A DNA stretch of 64,000 nucleotides, taken from positions 62,001 through 126,000 of the forward strand of contig JAQYLI010000017.1 of the NCBI GenBank assembly GCA_028720105.1. The letters are read 5' to 3'. Below are positions 33,170 to 41,857 of this stretch, piece by piece. A model generated the notes under the pieces. The model had not been told where the DNA came from. It ran no database searches and saw nothing but the letters and a program-made list of their open reading frames with translations. This DNA is from Oscillospiraceae bacterium (GTDB lineage Bacteria > Bacillota > Clostridia > Oscillospirales > Ruminococcaceae). Position numbers and translations under genes: made by a program. Positions within the stretch are counted from its first letter, which is position 1, and every line of letters starts with the position of its first letter.

Positions 33170-33844
33170 ATGATATACTATGCGGAGGACGACAGCAGCA
33201 TACGGGAGCTTGTGCTGTACACTCTGAAAACCACAGGCTTTGAAGCCAAGGGCTTTGAAAACGGCGAGGAGCTTTTTTCGGAGCTTTCAGCAGGAAATGT
33301 CCCCAAACTCCTGCTTCTTGACATAATGCTGCCCGGGGAGGACGGTATCGCAATAATGAAGCGCCTGAGACGGGGCGGCTATGATTTCCCCGTTATAATG
33401 GTAACGGCAAAGAACTCCGAATATGATAAGGTGACAGGGCTTGACTGCGGCGCAGACGACTACATTTCAAAGCCATTTGGAATGATGGAGCTTATCGCCC
33501 GTATAAAAGCTGTGCTGAGACGTGCGGAGCGGACGGAAAGCATTGCCTGCGGCGAAATGCTCAGCTGCGGTGCGGTGGAGCTTGATATCCGAAGCCATAT
33601 CGTTACCGTTGACGGCGTTCCTGCGGAGCTTACACTTAAAGAATTTGAGCTTCTTCGCATACTTATGAAAAACAAAAATGCCGTTCTTACCAGAGACAAT
33701 CTCCTTGAAAGCATCTGGGGCTATGACTGCGCAGGCGAGACACGAACGGTGGACGTGCATATAAAGACCCTGCGCCAGAAGCTGGGCAGCGGCGCTGAGA
33801 TAATTAAGACCGTCCGCGGCGTAGGCTACAAGGTCTGCGGATAA
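33170..33844 (+). CDS. phoP: Response regulator, PhoB/PhoP-like (OmpR family)
   Basis: A 224-residue two-component regulator, inferred to control this phosphate module. The receiver domain has Glu6-Asp7-Asp8, phosphorylation site Asp51 in LLLLDIMLPGEDG, Thr in MVTAKN and the conserved Lys in ISKPF. The winged-helix DNA-binding domain (about 125-224) has LTLKEFELLRILMKN, LLESIWGYD and RTVDVHIKTLRQKLG. ATG follows GGAAAGGATGG. It lies 39 bases after phoU and 23 before the kinase. Direct repeats upstream of pstS are of the type such proteins bind. Confidence 0.93.
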   Translation: MIYYAEDDSSIRELVLYTLKTTGFEAKGFENGEELFSELSAGNVPKLLLLDIMLPGEDGIAIMKRLRRGGYDFPVIMVTAKNSEYDKVTGLDCGADDYISKPFGMMELIARIKAVLRRAERTESIACGEMLSCGAVELDIRSHIVTVDGVPAELTLKEFELLRILMKNKNAVLTRDNLLESIWGYDCAGETRTVDVHIKTLRQKLGSGAEIIKTVRGVGYKVCG

Positions 33845-33867
33845 AAGATAAGGGGTAATACAAACCG

Positions 33868-35565
33868 ATGAAAATAAAAAACCGTATATTCTTCAGTATA
33901 TTTTCAGGCTCTCTTATCTCACTTATCCTGTGCCTTGCCTGCGTTACGGGAGTAATGTACAACGCAATGACCGCCGAGCTTCGTGAGGAAATACGAAACG
34001 AGGCGGCTATCGTTTCTACAACCATAAACAGCCTTGAGGACGAGTCTGCACAGGAATACATATCAGAAGCAGGTCATAAAAGCGGCAACCGCATAACCCT
34101 TATTTCCCCCGACGGAACGGTACTTTATGACAACGTCTCAAAAATATCCGAAATGGGCAATCACCTTGACCGCCCCGAGATATCCGAAGCGATGGAAAAA
34201 GGTATCGGTACCGCGCTCAGAGCCTCGGACACACTGGGTGAGCATACCTATTACTGCGCTGTAAAGCTGAAAAACGGCAGCGTTATAAGAATTGCCAATA
34301 CCACAAAAAGCGTATTGGGTCTTCTGAGCCATCTGACACTTTGGCTTATCCTTATTGGCGTGCTTATCTTTATCATATCCCTTTTGATGGCAGGACTTCT
34401 TACACGCTCCATAATCCGTCCCATAAACGAGCTCGATCTGGACGCGCCCGGAGAAAATCTCACCTATGACGAGCTTTCTCCCCTGCTTATTAGAATGGAT
34501 AAGCAGAACGAGAAGATAAACGCTCAGATAGAAAAGCTGTCCGAGCAGAAAAGCGAGCTTTCCTGTATCACTGGTAATATGAGCGAGGGACTTGTTATTT
34601 TCGGCAGCGGCGGAAATATCCTGTCCGCAAACGCAGCCGCACAGCGCATTTTAGGAAACAATGCCACAGGCAGCTACACCCGTCTATGCCGCGACAGAGA
34701 GTACCTGGAAGCGGTGGAGACCGCTCTCAGGGGTGAATACGGAAACACTCTTCTTGAGAAGAACGGAAGGACCTACAGCCTTACGGCAAGCCCTGTCAAT
34801 GAAGCGAAAAAATACAGCGCAGTGCTGTTTATCGTGGACGTGACGGATAGGGAAAACGCTGAAAAAATGCGGAGGGAATTCTCCGCAAATGTTTCCCACG
34901 AGCTGAAAACTCCCCTTACCTCCATTATGGGAGCTGCGGAGATAATCGAAAAGGGCATTGTTAAAAAGGAGGATATCCCCCATTTTGCGGGAAATATCCA
35001 CTCGGAGGCAATGAGACTTCTGGCACTTATCGAGGATATCATAAAAATATCCCGTCTGGACGAGGGCGGGCTTACTCAGGAATTTGAGGAAATTTACCTT
35101 GACGATATCTGCAAGAGCGTGATATCCGAGCTTAGCGAAAAGGCGCAAAGCAGAGGCGTTTCCCTTGAAAGCAGTCTTGAAAGGGCGTCCATAAGAGGTG
35201 TTAGACCCGTTCTTCACGAGATGGTCTATAACCTCTGCGACAACGGTATCGCCTACAACAACAAGGGCGGCAGGGTGGAAATTGTCCTTGAAAAGACGTC
35301 CTCGGGCTGTATTCTTAAAGTTTCCGACAACGGTATCGGTATTCCCCCCGAGCATCAGGCAAGGATATTCGAGCGCTTCTACCGTGTGGACAAGAGCCAC
35401 TCAAAGGAAACGGGCGGAACGGGTCTGGGTCTGTCCATCGTTAAGCACGGCGCTGCGCTTCACGGCGGCGTGATAAATCTTCAGAGCGAAGTCGGCAAGG
35501 GCACGGTCATAAGCATTGAATTCGGCAAGGACGGGGCATTGAAGAATAAGCTCAAGGCTGAATGA
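33868..35565 (+). CDS. phoR: Sensor histidine kinase PhoR
   Basis: A 565-residue membrane kinase paired with the response regulator before it. First membrane span about 9-32, extracytoplasmic sensor about 35-150, second span about 155-178, HAMP-like region, then a PAS domain (about 230-330; NMSEGLVIFGSGGNIL). The HisKA domain has the phosphorylated histidine at 344 (ANVSHELKTPLTS). The ATPase domain has an N box near 451-460 (EMVYNLCDNGIAYN), G1 DNGIGIP at 487 and GGTGLGLSIVKH near 516. The order fits PhoR of Gram-positive bacteria. It is the last gene of the pst-pho run. The end of the transcript may be at the hairpin 35712-35748. Confidence 0.93.
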   Translation: MKIKNRIFFSIFSGSLISLILCLACVTGVMYNAMTAELREEIRNEAAIVSTTINSLEDESAQEYISEAGHKSGNRITLISPDGTVLYDNVSKISEMGNHLDRPEISEAMEKGIGTALRASDTLGEHTYYCAVKLKNGSVIRIANTTKSVLGLLSHLTLWLILIGVLIFIISLLMAGLLTRSIIRPINELDLDAPGENLTYDELSPLLIRMDKQNEKINAQIEKLSEQKSELSCITGNMSEGLVIFGSGGNILSANAAAQRILGNNATGSYTRLCRDREYLEAVETALRGEYGNTLLEKNGRTYSLTASPVNEAKKYSAVLFIVDVTDRENAEKMRREFSANVSHELKTPLTSIMGAAEIIEKGIVKKEDIPHFAGNIHSEAMRLLALIEDIIKISRLDEGGLTQEFEEIYLDDICKSVISELSEKAQSRGVSLESSLERASIRGVRPVLHEMVYNLCDNGIAYNNKGGRVEIVLEKTSSGCILKVSDNGIGIPPEHQARIFERFYRVDKSHSKETGGTGLGLSIVKHGAALHGGVINLQSEVGKGTVISIEFGKDGALKNKLKAE

Positions 35566-35669
35566 CAGATGCTCCTTTGAACATATGTGCCAAATAGACG
35601 AATGTGAATGATCGTTTTTATGCATTTATACGAAAATGCCTTTTGCGCAACTTTTGTTCTAAAAAAGTA

Positions 35670-35698
35670 TTGACAAAGTGACACTTTTGTGCTACAAT
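35670..35698 (+). promoter_or_regulatory. Strong promoter with a dyad in its spacer
   Basis: TTGACA (35670-35675), 17-base spacer, TACAAT (35693-35698). AAAGTG-A-CACTTT (35675-35687) is a dyad lying between the two boxes, so a repressor could sit there. Only a terminator hairpin follows in the same direction. Confidence 0.65.
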
Positions 35699-35704
35699 AT
35701 AATT

Positions 35705-35748
35705 AAAGCGGTGGGACTGTTCCGAAGCGGCAGTCCCATTACTTTTTT
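35705..35748 (+). ncRNA. Candidate short RNA or orphan terminator
   Basis: A transcript from the promoter at 35670-35698 would start near 35705 and run straight into TGGGACTG/CAGTCCCA (35712-35719 with 35731-35738) followed by TTACTTTTTT. The product would be only about 45 nt. The hairpin may instead be the phoR terminator. In 35749-35873 I see only a small GGCAGCG/CGCCGCC hairpin and no gene. Confidence 0.4.
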
Positions 35749-35880
35749 CATACCAGCAAACAATTGTTCTATATATAAAGGCAGCGTTCTATCCGCCGCC
35801 TAGTCTATAGGTTGATTGAAGATCAGTATCAGAAGCGGAAGCTGTATGAGATATTTAAGGTGTGACGGTTAAATTAAAAA

Positions 35881-35914
35881 GTATCGCCGGGAAAGCTTTT
35901 TCCCCGACGATACC
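35881..35914 (-). terminator. Terminator of rimO-pgsA
   Basis: GTATCGCCGGG (35881-35891) pairs with CCCGACGATAC (35903-35913), one mismatch. TTTTTAATTTAA follows on the minus strand. Confidence 0.88.
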
Positions 35915-35929
35915 TGTCTTCTGTCAGAA

Positions 35930-36496
35930 TTATTTATCCGTATTGATATAGCTTTTATAGCCGTTAAGATATATGACTCCCGAAATAACGGTGAGGGCTG
36001 TTGATATCCAGATAAGAGTCTGTTCTGCAGCTACTACCCACGTTTCATAGCAAGCGCTGTCCTTGCCGAAGATAACAGCGAAAAGGAGTATCACTACTAT
36101 TGCAACCATTGTGAATGCAGTTTTTAGCTTTCCCCATATTCCTGCGGCTACCACTACTCCCTCTCCTGCGGTAACGAGTCTCAGTCCCGAGACCATAAAT
36201 TCTCTTGCGATGATGATTATCACGGGCACCGCTCCCGCAAGGTCCATATCCACAAAGCAGACAAGGGCGGAGATAACAAGCACCTTATCCGCAAGTGGGT
36301 CTAAAAATTTTCCGAAGTTGGTTACGAGATTTCTGCTCCTTGCTATATGTCCGTCAAGGGCGTCGGTTATGGAGGCAAGGGCAAATACAACAAGCGCCCA
36401 CAGGCTGCTCATCGGAACTATATCCGTAAGCAGGAAGAATATGAAAAAGGGCACAAGCACCACTCTTGCTACGGTAAGCTTATTCGGCAGGTTCAT
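35930..36496 (-). CDS. pgsA: CDP-diacylglycerol--glycerol-3-phosphate 3-phosphatidyltransferase
   Basis: A 188-residue membrane enzyme making phosphatidylglycerol phosphate, the first step to anionic phospholipids (EC 2.7.8.5). It starts MNLPNKLTVARVVLVPFFIF and has the CDP-alcohol phosphotransferase motif D-G-x2-A-R-x8-G-x3-D-x3-D, seen as TDALDGHIARSRNLVTNFGK and FLDPLADKVL. About five membrane spans. ATG 36496 is chosen because GGAG lies 9 bases upstream; ATG 36505 would touch that site. The gene overlaps the end of rimO by 17 bases, so the two are coupled, a common arrangement in Firmicutes. Confidence 0.95.
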   Translation of the reverse strand: MNLPNKLTVARVVLVPFFIFFLLTDIVPMSSLWALVVFALASITDALDGHIARSRNLVTNFGKFLDPLADKVLVISALVCFVDMDLAGAVPVIIIIAREFMVSGLRLVTAGEGVVVAAGIWGKLKTAFTMVAIVVILLFAVIFGKDSACYETWVVAAEQTLIWISTALTVISGVIYLNGYKSYINTDK

Positions 36497-37823
36497 CTGC
36501 AACATCTCCTATCAGGTCGTAGTCCATTATATCGTTTATATGCACGTTTACGAAAATGCCCGGTACAAGGCGACGCTTTTTGGAGTTGAAGAATATCTTG
36601 CCGTCGATTTCGGGAGCGTCTGCCGCGCTTCTGCCGAAGTAACATTCACCGTAGCGGTCATAGCCCTCCACGACTACCTCGATGGTCTTGTCCCGAAGCT
36701 GCCGGTTTTTCTCGGTCATAATTACCATCTGCTGTTCCATAATAATATCCGCACGGCGCTCCTTGGTCTCCTCGTCAAGCTGTCCGTCCATAAGGGCTGC
36801 CTTTGTGCCCTCCTCGGCGGAATAGGGGAAACAGCCTAAGCGGTCAAATTCCATATCCTTGACAAAATGGGCAAGGCGGTCAAACTGCTCCTCGGTCTCA
36901 CCGGGAAAGCCTGTTATTAGAGTGGTTCTGAGGATTATGCCCGGGATACGCTCTCTCAGCTTTTTGATAAGGGCTCTGAGGGTCTCCTCGTTTCCGGGGC
37001 GGTTCATTTTTGAAAGTATCTCACCGTCGCAGTGCTGAATGGGCATATCTATGTATTTGACTATCTTATCTTCTTTTGCCATTACGTCGATAAGCTCGTC
37101 TGTTATCCTTTCGGGATAGCAGTAGAGGACGCGTATCCACTTGAGCTGGGGTATTTGGCACAGCCTTGTGAGAAGCTCGGGGAGCATCGGCTTGCCGTAG
37201 ATGTCCTCGCCGTAACGGGTGCTGTCCTGGGCGATGACGATAAGCTCTCTCACTCCGTTTACCGCAAGTTCGGAGGCTTCGGCGCAAAGGGCTTCCATTG
37301 GAACGCTGCGCATTTTTCCTCTGATAGAGGGGATAGCGCAGTAGGAGCAGCAGTTTGAGCAGCCGTCCGCGATTTTCAGATATGAGTAGAATGACAGGGT
37401 GGTCTGCACTCTGCCGCCTGTAAGTCCGAGACTTAACTTATCGTCAAAGCTTGTGAGCTGATTGCCGCCCATTACCTTTTCTACGATATCGCAGATGTGG
37501 TCGTTGGAGCCTATTCCCACAACGGCGTCTGCTTCGGGTATCTCGGAAAGCACCTCGTCCTTGTAACGCTCCGCAAGGCAGCCTGTAATGATTATCTTCT
37601 TTATTCTGCCCTCTTTTTTAAGTGCGGCAAACTCAAGGATGGTTTCTATTGCCTCCTGTTTTGCGGACTCGATAAATCCGCAGGTGTTTATGATGGCAAC
37701 GTCCGCAAGGGCGGCGTCTCCTACAAGCTGATAGCCCTTTTCATTCAGTTTATATAACATTCTCTCTGCGTCCACCTGATTTTTTGAGCAGCCCAGAGAG
37801 ACCATTCCTACTCTTATTGACAT
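36480..37823 (-). CDS. rimO: Ribosomal protein uS12 methylthiotransferase RimO
   Basis: A 447-residue radical-SAM enzyme that adds a methylthio group to an aspartate of ribosomal protein S12. N-terminal UPF0004 domain with cluster-binding cysteines in MVSLGCSKNQVDAE (Cys12), INTCGFI (about 48) and ITGCLAERY (about 82). The radical-SAM motif CSNCCSYCAIP near 155 (CxxxCxxC) and a C-terminal TRAM domain (KTIEVVVEGYDRYGECYFGRS) follow. The SLGCSKNQVDAE form and the YGEDIYG block distinguish RimO from MiaB. It is first gene of the rimO-pgsA pair. Confidence 0.95.
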   Translation of the reverse strand: MSIRVGMVSLGCSKNQVDAERMLYKLNEKGYQLVGDAALADVAIINTCGFIESAKQEAIETILEFAALKKEGRIKKIIITGCLAERYKDEVLSEIPEADAVVGIGSNDHICDIVEKVMGGNQLTSFDDKLSLGLTGGRVQTTLSFYSYLKIADGCSNCCSYCAIPSIRGKMRSVPMEALCAEASELAVNGVRELIVIAQDSTRYGEDIYGKPMLPELLTRLCQIPQLKWIRVLYCYPERITDELIDVMAKEDKIVKYIDMPIQHCDGEILSKMNRPGNEETLRALIKKLRERIPGIILRTTLITGFPGETEEQFDRLAHFVKDMEFDRLGCFPYSAEEGTKAALMDGQLDEETKERRADIIMEQQMVIMTEKNRQLRDKTIEVVVEGYDRYGECYFGRSAADAPEIDGKIFFNSKKRRLVPGIFVNVHINDIMDYDLIGDVADEPAE

Positions 37824-37984
37824 TTATATCATTCCTTCTTCTGTGATATGGTCGCATACATTTTTATTATACTACAAGATCACGGTTTTTGCAAGGGTTC
37901 GGGGAAAAATTTCAGCAAATTTTCACTCTCGGATTTTTCGGATAAATCGGGAATGTATGCCGCCGTTTTCCCCAAAAATCCGTC

Positions 37985-38013
37985 TTGCTTTAATTGCAAT
38001 AGTATGATATAAT
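37985..38013 (+). promoter_or_regulatory. Sigma-A promoter of mtaD
   Basis: TTGCTT (37985-37990), 17-base spacer, TATAAT (38008-38013) with extended TG. Confidence 0.7.
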
Positions 38014-38047
38014 ATATATAACTATCCACACCGAAAGGAAGTTTGCT

Positions 38048-39316
38048 ATGAATATCCTCGTCAAAAACATAAAAATGCTTATGGGCGGAGAGATCGCAGA
38101 GGGCGATATCTGCATATCGGGCGATACAATTGCCGCCACAGGCACGCCCCCGAAGGAATTTACCGCCGAAAAGATTATTGACGGCTCGGGAAAGCTTGCA
38201 ATACCCGGACTTATTAACTGTCACTCTCATTCATATATGTCACTTTTCCGAAACCTGGCTGATGACCTTACCTTTGAGGACTGGCTTTTCGGCAGCATTA
38301 TGCCCAGAGAGGACTCACTTTCTTCCGAGGACGCTTACTGGGGGGCTATGCTCTCCTGCGCCGAGATGATAAAGAGCGGAACCGTATGCTTTATGGATAT
38401 GCATATGTTCCCGAACAAGTGCGCCGAGGCAGCAAGCACTCTCGGTATAAGGGCGGTTATGACAAGAGGTCTTACGGGTCCTGACAGGACGGAAAAGGAC
38501 GCATTGCGCCGATTTAACGAGCATATGCAGGAGAGGGAGCAATGGTCGGACCACCCTCTCATAAGCTTTAAGCTGGGTCCTCACGCTATTTACACCTGCG
38601 GCAGGGATTATCTTGAATTTCTAATAGAAAAGGCAAAGGAAACAAATCAGGAATTTCACATACACCTTTCGGAAACGCTGAACGAGGTGAAAAACTGCTA
38701 CAAGGAGCAGGGCAAATCGCCTGTGGAATATCTTGACAGTCTGGGATTTTTCGACGTAAAGACCGCCGCCGCTCACTGCGTTCATCTGTCCGAACACGAT
38801 ATGGACATTCTTGCGGAGAAAAACGTCAGCGTTATCCACAATCCAAAGAGCAATTTAAAGCTTGCAAACGGCATTGCTCCCATTCCACGGCTGCTTGAAA
38901 AGGGCGTTAATGTGTGTATGGGAACGGACAGTCAGGCTTCTAACAACACTCTCAATATGTTTTCCGAAATGAATTTTGCCGCACTTCTCCACAAGGGCAC
39001 AACGGGCATACCCACCGTATGCGCCGCACGTGAGGTACTTGATTTTGCCACTGTAAATGCGGCAAAGGCTCTTGGCTTTGAGAAAACAGGTGCCATTGCT
39101 GCGGGAAACAAGGCGGACATCTGCATACTCGACCTTGACCGTCCCGAGTTTTATCCCCGAAATGACCTTGCCGCCGCTCTCGTTTATTCCGCAAACGGCA
39201 GTGAGGTGGATACTGTTATCATTAACGGCGAGATAGTTCTTGAAAAGGGCAGGCTTACCCGATTTGACGAGGAGGAGATTTACGCAAAGGCAAGAGAGGT
39301 AGCTGAAAGATTTTAG
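38048..39316 (+). CDS. mtaD: 5'-methylthioadenosine/S-adenosylhomocysteine deaminase
   Basis: A 422-residue amidohydrolase that deaminates MTA and SAH to the inosyl compounds. Metal ligands: PGLINCHSHSYMSLFRN (HxH near 57-59), a conserved FHIHLSET histidine near 202, AAAHCVHLSEHDMDIL near 240, and GTDSQASNN (Asp near 297). The N- and C-terminal strands form the small composite beta domain. Start follows CCGAAAGGAAG. Its role fits the neighbouring ahcY, which also removes SAH; having both next to each other suggests an SAH-salvage locus. Related guanine- or cytosine-deaminase-like functions cannot be fully excluded. Confidence 0.88.
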   Translation: MNILVKNIKMLMGGEIAEGDICISGDTIAATGTPPKEFTAEKIIDGSGKLAIPGLINCHSHSYMSLFRNLADDLTFEDWLFGSIMPREDSLSSEDAYWGAMLSCAEMIKSGTVCFMDMHMFPNKCAEAASTLGIRAVMTRGLTGPDRTEKDALRRFNEHMQEREQWSDHPLISFKLGPHAIYTCGRDYLEFLIEKAKETNQEFHIHLSETLNEVKNCYKEQGKSPVEYLDSLGFFDVKTAAAHCVHLSEHDMDILAEKNVSVIHNPKSNLKLANGIAPIPRLLEKGVNVCMGTDSQASNNTLNMFSEMNFAALLHKGTTGIPTVCAAREVLDFATVNAAKALGFEKTGAIAAGNKADICILDLDRPEFYPRNDLAAALVYSANGSEVDTVIINGEIVLEKGRLTRFDEEEIYAKAREVAERF

Positions 39317-39359
39317 GGGTTAACAGGTCGATAAATCGGAATATGTGTGGGTGAACAAT

Positions 39360-39824
39360 ATGGAAATCTTAGAGTTTAGAGAAAGTGACATTGATACAGT
39401 ATTTGAAATACAGCAGGCAGCGTACAAGCCATTGTACGAAAAATATCACGATGACAATACAAATCCATATATGGAAAGTAAAGAAACAGTTCTGCAAAAA
39501 TATATGCGGACGGGTACAAAAGGCTATCTTTTTATAAAAAATGGAGTGCCCGTAGGAGCCGTCAGGATATATCTGTTCCCTGAAAGTAAAAGCTGCAGGG
39601 TATCTGCATTAGCAGTACATCCACTGTATCAAGGGCAGGGAATAGCACAACAAGCATTGCTAAAAATAGAAAAAATGCACAGTGATGTTGAAAGATGGTT
39701 TCTTGATACTATCTTACAAGAGGCAGGAAATTGTCATTTGTATGAAAAAATCGGATATAAAAGAACCGGAAAAACGGAAGAAATTAACGAGAACATGACA
39801 TTGGTGTTTTATGAGAAACAGTAA
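39360..39824 (+). CDS. GNAT acetyltransferase, possibly acquired
   Basis: A 154-residue N-acetyltransferase with the GNAT core: EILEFRESDIDTVFEIQQ at the start, SALAVHPLYQGQGIAQQALL (acetyl-CoA loop, about 85-104), and YEKIGYKRTG near the end. The substrate is unknown. ATG 39360 or an in-frame ATG at 39345 may be used; neither has a good ribosome site. The base and codon use is clearly more AT-rich (AAA, ATA, AGA common) than both neighbours. A 9-base inverted repeat (39345-39353 and 39846-39854) flanks it, which suggests a late insertion between mtaD and ahcY. Confidence 0.82.
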   Translation: MEILEFRESDIDTVFEIQQAAYKPLYEKYHDDNTNPYMESKETVLQKYMRTGTKGYLFIKNGVPVGAVRIYLFPESKSCRVSALAVHPLYQGQGIAQQALLKIEKMHSDVERWFLDTILQEAGNCHLYEKIGYKRTGKTEEINENMTLVFYEKQ

Positions 39825-39842
39825 GACAAATTCCAATTTGTC
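39825..39842 (+). other. Perfect dyad after the acquired acetyltransferase gene
   Basis: GACAAATT-CC-AATTTGTC follows the stop codon directly. The loop is too small for all eight pairs in RNA, and no T-run follows, so it is more likely a DNA site than a terminator. Confidence 0.6.
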
Positions 39843-39884
39843 GAACACCCACACTACAAAAAAAATTGAAAGGAAAGATAAATT

Positions 39885-41135
39885 ATGTCAACTACAAGCG
39901 AAATCAGAAACCCCGAGCTCTGGGAAAGCGGAGCAAGAAAAATTGAGTGGGTAAAGCAGAATATGCCCCTGCTCAGAGGTATCGAGGAGGAATTTTCCAA
40001 GGAAAAACCCTTTGCGGGGCTGAAAGTTGCCCTGTCCGTTCATCTTGAGGCAAAGACCGCATATCTGTGCAAGGTGCTTGCGGCAGGCGGTGCGGATATG
40101 TATGTCACAGGCTCAAATCCCCTGTCTACTCAGGACGATGTTGCGGCGGCTCTCGTTCACGACGGCTTAAAGGTTTTTGCCTGGTACAACGCCACCGATG
40201 AGGAATATCACCGCCACATTGCACGTGTTATCGAAGCAGGTCCCAACATTATTATTGACGACGGCGGAGACCTTGTTCACCTTATCCACACCGAACACCC
40301 CGAGCTTATTCCCAACGTTATCGGCGGCTGCGAGGAGACCACTACGGGCATTATCCGCCTTATTGCAATGAACAAGGCAGGAGAGCTTAAATTCCCTATG
40401 GTGCTTGTGAACAACGCCGACTGCAAGCACCTTTTCGACAACCGCTACGGTACGGGTCAGTCTGTATGGGACGGCATAAACCGCACAACTAACCTTATCG
40501 TTGCTGGCAAAAACGTTGTTGTGGCAGGCTACGGCTGGTGCGGCAAGGGCGTTGCTATGAGAGCAAAGGGGCTGGGCGCTTCGGTCATTGTCACCGAGGT
40601 AGACCCCATAAAGGCAATGGAGGCTGTAATGGACGGCTTCAAGGTTATGAAAATGGAGGAAGCCGCTAAAATCGGCGATTTCTTCGTTACCGTTACGGGC
40701 TGCGACGGCGTTATCACCGAAAAGAGCTTTGTTAATATGAAGGACGGCGCAGTATGCTGCAATGCGGGTCATTTCGACTGCGAGGTGGACGTTGCATGGC
40801 TCAGAGAAAACTGCGTAAGATCCTGGATAGCACGAAACAATATTATGGGCTACGAGCTGGAAAACGGCAGGAGCATTTACATTATCGCCGAGGGCAGACT
40901 TGTAAATCTTGCGGCGGGAGACGGTCACCCTGCGGAAATTATGGATATGTCCTTTGCGGTGCAGGCTATGAGTGCGCTTCATCTTGTTAAGAACAAGGGC
41001 AGACTTGACAGTATGATAATTGATGTTCCCCGTGAGGTGGATATGGAAATTGCAAGGAGGAAGCTTGCGGCTTGGGATATTGAAATTGACAAGCTCACCC
41101 CCGAGCAGGAGGCATATCTTAACAAGGGACTTTGA
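39885..41135 (+). CDS. ahcY: Adenosylhomocysteinase
   Basis: A 416-residue NAD-dependent enzyme that splits S-adenosylhomocysteine into adenosine and homocysteine, relieving inhibition of methyltransferases. Motifs: SVHLEAKTAYLCKVLAAGGA near 55, GVxEETTTGIIRL-like GGCEETTTGIIRLIAM near 148, NNADCKHLFDNRYGTGQS near 182 and the NAD fold VVAGYGWCGKGVAMRAKGLG near 215. The length fits the shorter bacterial form, which lacks the insertion seen in some proteobacteria. It follows GAAAGGAAAG. It sits downstream of mtaD, interrupted by the AT-rich acetyltransferase. Confidence 0.96.
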   Translation: MSTTSEIRNPELWESGARKIEWVKQNMPLLRGIEEEFSKEKPFAGLKVALSVHLEAKTAYLCKVLAAGGADMYVTGSNPLSTQDDVAAALVHDGLKVFAWYNATDEEYHRHIARVIEAGPNIIIDDGGDLVHLIHTEHPELIPNVIGGCEETTTGIIRLIAMNKAGELKFPMVLVNNADCKHLFDNRYGTGQSVWDGINRTTNLIVAGKNVVVAGYGWCGKGVAMRAKGLGASVIVTEVDPIKAMEAVMDGFKVMKMEEAAKIGDFFVTVTGCDGVITEKSFVNMKDGAVCCNAGHFDCEVDVAWLRENCVRSWIARNNIMGYELENGRSIYIIAEGRLVNLAAGDGHPAEIMDMSFAVQAMSALHLVKNKGRLDSMIIDVPREVDMEIARRKLAAWDIEIDKLTPEQEAYLNKGL

Positions 41136-41161
41136 TAATATCACATTCGGAGGTACCGTTT

Positions 41162-41809
41162 ATGAAAAAGCTTACGGCATTTATTGCCCTTGCCGCAGTT
41201 ATGGCATTGCTTACTGCCTGCGGAAACTCAGGCGGGGCAGCGGTGGATACCGATACTGCTGAGCAGACACAGGAAGAAACTGTTTTTTCCTCCGAAGCAC
41301 ATATCACCCAATCGGCTTCGGAGATCTCCGTTACTTCCGAGGTGATTTCCGAAAAGTCGGAAACGACACTTCTTTCGGAAGAGCCGACTTCGGTCAGCGA
41401 AACATTGGTAAATGAACCGCAGATACGTGTAGAGTGGGCAGACGAGGCTGTGCTTACAGCAGATCACGATGTATACGATATTTTCGAGCCGTCCGAGGAA
41501 CAGGCAAAGGTAGTATTCACATCGGACACTGCCGTAAATGAATTTGTAATACTTGAGCTTACGCTTACGGACTGCAGTGATGAAGGAGTCATGACCTTTA
41601 TCGCATATCCTGCTGCATCGCCGGATATCACCCCCGGAAAGCCCCTTGTTATAGGCTTTACCTTTATGGGAGATATTCCCGGGTACGGCTTTCAATATGA
41701 GGACGCTGACGGGAATATACGCCGCTTTGCCATAGAAATAAGCGGCGAGGACGGCTCTCTCGTGGTACGGGAGGCAAGCGGGGAATACTATGACTTCGTT
41801 CTTGAATAA
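41162..41809 (+). CDS. Putative lipoprotein of unknown function
   Basis: A 215-residue secreted protein. ATG 41162 follows CGGAGGTACC. Signal peptide MKKLTAFIALAAVMALLTAC with lipobox LTAC (Cys20). Residues 25-90 form a long Ser/Thr/Glu-rich linker (SEVISEKSETTLLSEEPTS). The C-terminal 120 residues look like a beta-sandwich (VNEFVILELTLTDCSDEGVM, ITPGKPLVIGFTFMGDIPGY). I do not recognise the family. The first 25 codons and the ribosome site closely match those of the next gene, so the two signal regions arose by duplication. It starts 26 bases after ahcY, so it may be co-transcribed. Confidence 0.8.
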   Translation: MKKLTAFIALAAVMALLTACGNSGGAAVDTDTAEQTQEETVFSSEAHITQSASEISVTSEVISEKSETTLLSEEPTSVSETLVNEPQIRVEWADEAVLTADHDVYDIFEPSEEQAKVVFTSDTAVNEFVILELTLTDCSDEGVMTFIAYPAASPDITPGKPLVIGFTFMGDIPGYGFQYEDADGNIRRFAIEISGEDGSLVVREASGEYYDFVLE

Positions 41810-41857
41810 ATCTATGTGCTTGAAAAAAGATATTTCTTATATTCGGAGGTAACGGTT

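Noticed and set aside
39349-39362. Functional ribosome site for the acquired acetyltransferase
   Set aside because: GTGGGTG is a poor match, and it is part of the flanking inverted repeat, so I do not count it as a site.
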